A stretch of DNA of 64,000 nt from an uncultured Aquimarina sp. (GTDB taxonomy: Bacteria; Bacteroidota; Bacteroidia; Flavobacteriales; Flavobacteriaceae), in assembly GCF_947500065.1 (NCBI RefSeq), contig NZ_CANMQT010000004.1:62001-126000 (forward strand). The letters run 5' to 3'. Position numbers and translations under genes: made by a program. The notes below the pieces were generated by a model. The model saw nothing but the letters and a program-made list of their open reading frames with translations. It made no database searches and was not told the DNA's origin. Shown here piece after piece: positions 62,836 to 64,000 of this stretch; position 1 is the first letter of the stretch, and each line of letters begins with the position of its first letter.

Positions 62836-64000
62836 TTTTTTTCATCAGAATCATCCGCATCTAGATGATTTTTTATTCCATCACCATCATCATCATAAAA
62901 TGTTATTTCATCCAATTCAATAAAACCATCTCCATTAGCGTCATTAACTGTTATTTCATCTCTGGTTAATGTTCCATCATTATCATCATCTGCATCCAAA
63001 TAATCTGGAACTGTATCAGCATCTGTATCATCGTCTTGATCAAAAACCAATCTATCACCATCAATATCTTCTAGATAAGAAGGTATTCCATCATTATCAT
63101 GATCGGATTGATTAACTCCATATAACTGGATGTTAAAAATAAGTGGTGAATATAACGGAACTTCTCCACCAGGTGCAGAGGAAGAAAAATATCCTAAACC
63201 AGAAGGGAAAAAGACTGTGAAATTACCAAAATCCATATTATAAGTTGCCGTTCCATCTCCATTAGGATCTGGCATAATAAAATTAGAAGCTCCTTTAAAA
63301 TCTACAATAGATTCTCTCCACCCTTCGATAAGTGCTAATTGATCAAACCATAATGGTGTAACAGCATTGTCAAATACTTTTCTGTCAAGATCATTATTAT
63401 CTACTGGATCTTTCTGATCAATAATACCATCACCATCAGAATCGGTTTTCCCAGAATCCGTACCTGGTACATCATCATCATCTGCATCACTATCATCTGC
63501 AATTCCATCTCCATCTCTATCCGTTCTAACCTCATCATCAATTGAATCCGCTTGTCCATCACCATCCGCATCAACATCTGCTTCGTCTGGGATACCATCA
63601 CCATCCTCATCTTGATTATCATAAAACAATTCACCTCTATATGTTACAAAGGTAGAATCTGCAAATGTAGGTTGACGTTCAGTTGCAGCACCACTATTTA
63701 AATTCAAAACATATATAGTATAATCTACATCTTGTTCTGTAGCAGTATCTTCTCTAGTAATCGTTTTAGTTTCAAGAAACCCTGAATCCCATATTGACGT
63801 TTCGCTACTATTGGCTCCAGCTATAGTGTCAAATTTTGTTACAGTATACTCAGGAATATTATCATTGTTTAAATCTACCCCAACTTCAGTATAAAAATGA
63901 GTTTTCAAATAGCTTTGAATTATTGGATCTTCATCTGCTTGTTGTTCTGCCCTGTCTCTAGGCGGAACACTCTCAATACCATTATCATCATCACCGCTAC
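62832..64000 (-). CDS. FKBP-type peptidyl-prolyl isomerase-like protein with thrombospondin type-3 repeats (5' end outside window)
   Basis: 389 residues remain, open to the window edge. The first ones (GIESVPPRDRAEQQ) are the typical post-lipobox start of Flavobacterial FKBP lipoproteins. The FKBP-like core is split. One part ends in TFVTYRGELFYD; the other holds KVFDNAVTPLWFDQL, ALIEGWRESIVDF, VFFPSGLGYF and VPLYSPLIFNIQLYG. Between them are about 80 residues of DxDGDGIxD calcium-binding repeats, and more repeats end the protein. The catalytic competence of the FKBP fold is uncertain. It converges on the outer-membrane barrel gene. Confidence 0.85.
   Translation of the reverse strand, partial: SGDDDNGIESVPPRDRAEQQADEDPIIQSYLKTHFYTEVGVDLNNDNIPEYTVTKFDTIAGANSSETSIWDSGFLETKTITREDTATEQDVDYTIYVLNLNSGAATERQPTFADSTFVTYRGELFYDNQDEDGDGIPDEADVDADGDGQADSIDDEVRTDRDGDGIADDSDADDDDVPGTDSGKTDSDGDGIIDQKDPVDNNDLDRKVFDNAVTPLWFDQLALIEGWRESIVDFKGASNFIMPDPNGDGTATYNMDFGNFTVFFPSGLGYFSSSAPGGEVPLYSPLIFNIQLYGVNQSDHDNDGIPSYLEDIDGDRLVFDQDDDTDADTVPDYLDADDDNDGTLTRDEITVNDANGDGFIELDEITFYDDDGDGIKNHLDADDSDEKN

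Overview
The window is low-GC chromosomal DNA from a member of the Bacteroidota, most likely a marine Flavobacteriaceae (an Aquimarina-like genus is a guess from protein style, not proof). The evidence is GldI, DUF3810, DUF5683, the WbqC family, a MutA/MutB methylmalonyl-CoA mutase pair, lipoproteins with acidic residues after the lipobox cysteine, near absence of Shine-Dalgarno sequences, several TTG starts, and Bacteroidota-type promoters (TTTG, 19 bases, TAnnTTTG). Most of the window is core genome. No rRNA, tRNA, CRISPR array, prophage or insertion sequence was recognised.

Layout. 1-7841 (+): end of anmK, udk, an FtsB/DivIC-like gene, mutA, two paralogous secreted or lipoprotein genes, mutB and a short-chain dehydrogenase. 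8151-11006: M16 peptidase. 11141-17693 (+): parA, parB, DUF5683, dapB, lepB, WbqC family, DUF6122 and a lipoprotein. 17761-24137 (-): EEP-family hydrolase, two tandem rhomboids, mutL, a small membrane protein, ribH and a TPR protein. 24274-26084 (+): recF, a lipoprotein and a DUF721/DciA gene. 26070-37712: accessory region described below. 37812-44549: ndk, a decayed phosphatase, nrnA, gldI, a cyclophilin-FKBP fusion, pepD and DUF3810. 44669-48966: two amidohydrolase-like genes. 49023-59957 (-): a small unknown, a PLP aminotransferase, two envelope proteins, an 'asparagine synthetase B'-labelled protein, dnaB, accA, an EamA transporter, an LptF/LptG permease and tgt. 60135-61985 (+): split transketolase. 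62152-64000: an outer-membrane barrel and a partial FKBP protein with calcium-binding repeats.

The most interesting part is 26.6-37.7 kb. It holds an ECF sigma factor, a FecR anti-sigma factor and a transducer-type TonB-dependent receptor. Beside them are three lipoproteins built from cysteine-rich PKD-like repeats, and an M57-like metalloprotease. By direct reading, a bipartite element GGTRGGGT, exactly 15 bases, CGTTTYA lies upstream of fecR and of each of the three repeat lipoproteins. It is absent in full form upstream of the sigma gene, which has a housekeeping-like promoter. I infer one surface-signalling regulon: the receptor senses a ligand, FecR releases the sigma factor, and the sigma factor turns on fecR, the receptor and the three lipoproteins. 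The ligand and the lipoproteins' role are unknown.

Other points of note are a phosphatase pseudogene with a central deletion, and a paralogous gene pair lodged between mutA and mutB. MutL and Tgt both lack expected metal-site residues. Only one of three amidohydrolase modules keeps its metal-binding HxH. A perfect 62-bp palindrome ends two convergent genes, and an FKBP domain is interrupted by thrombospondin type-3 repeats.
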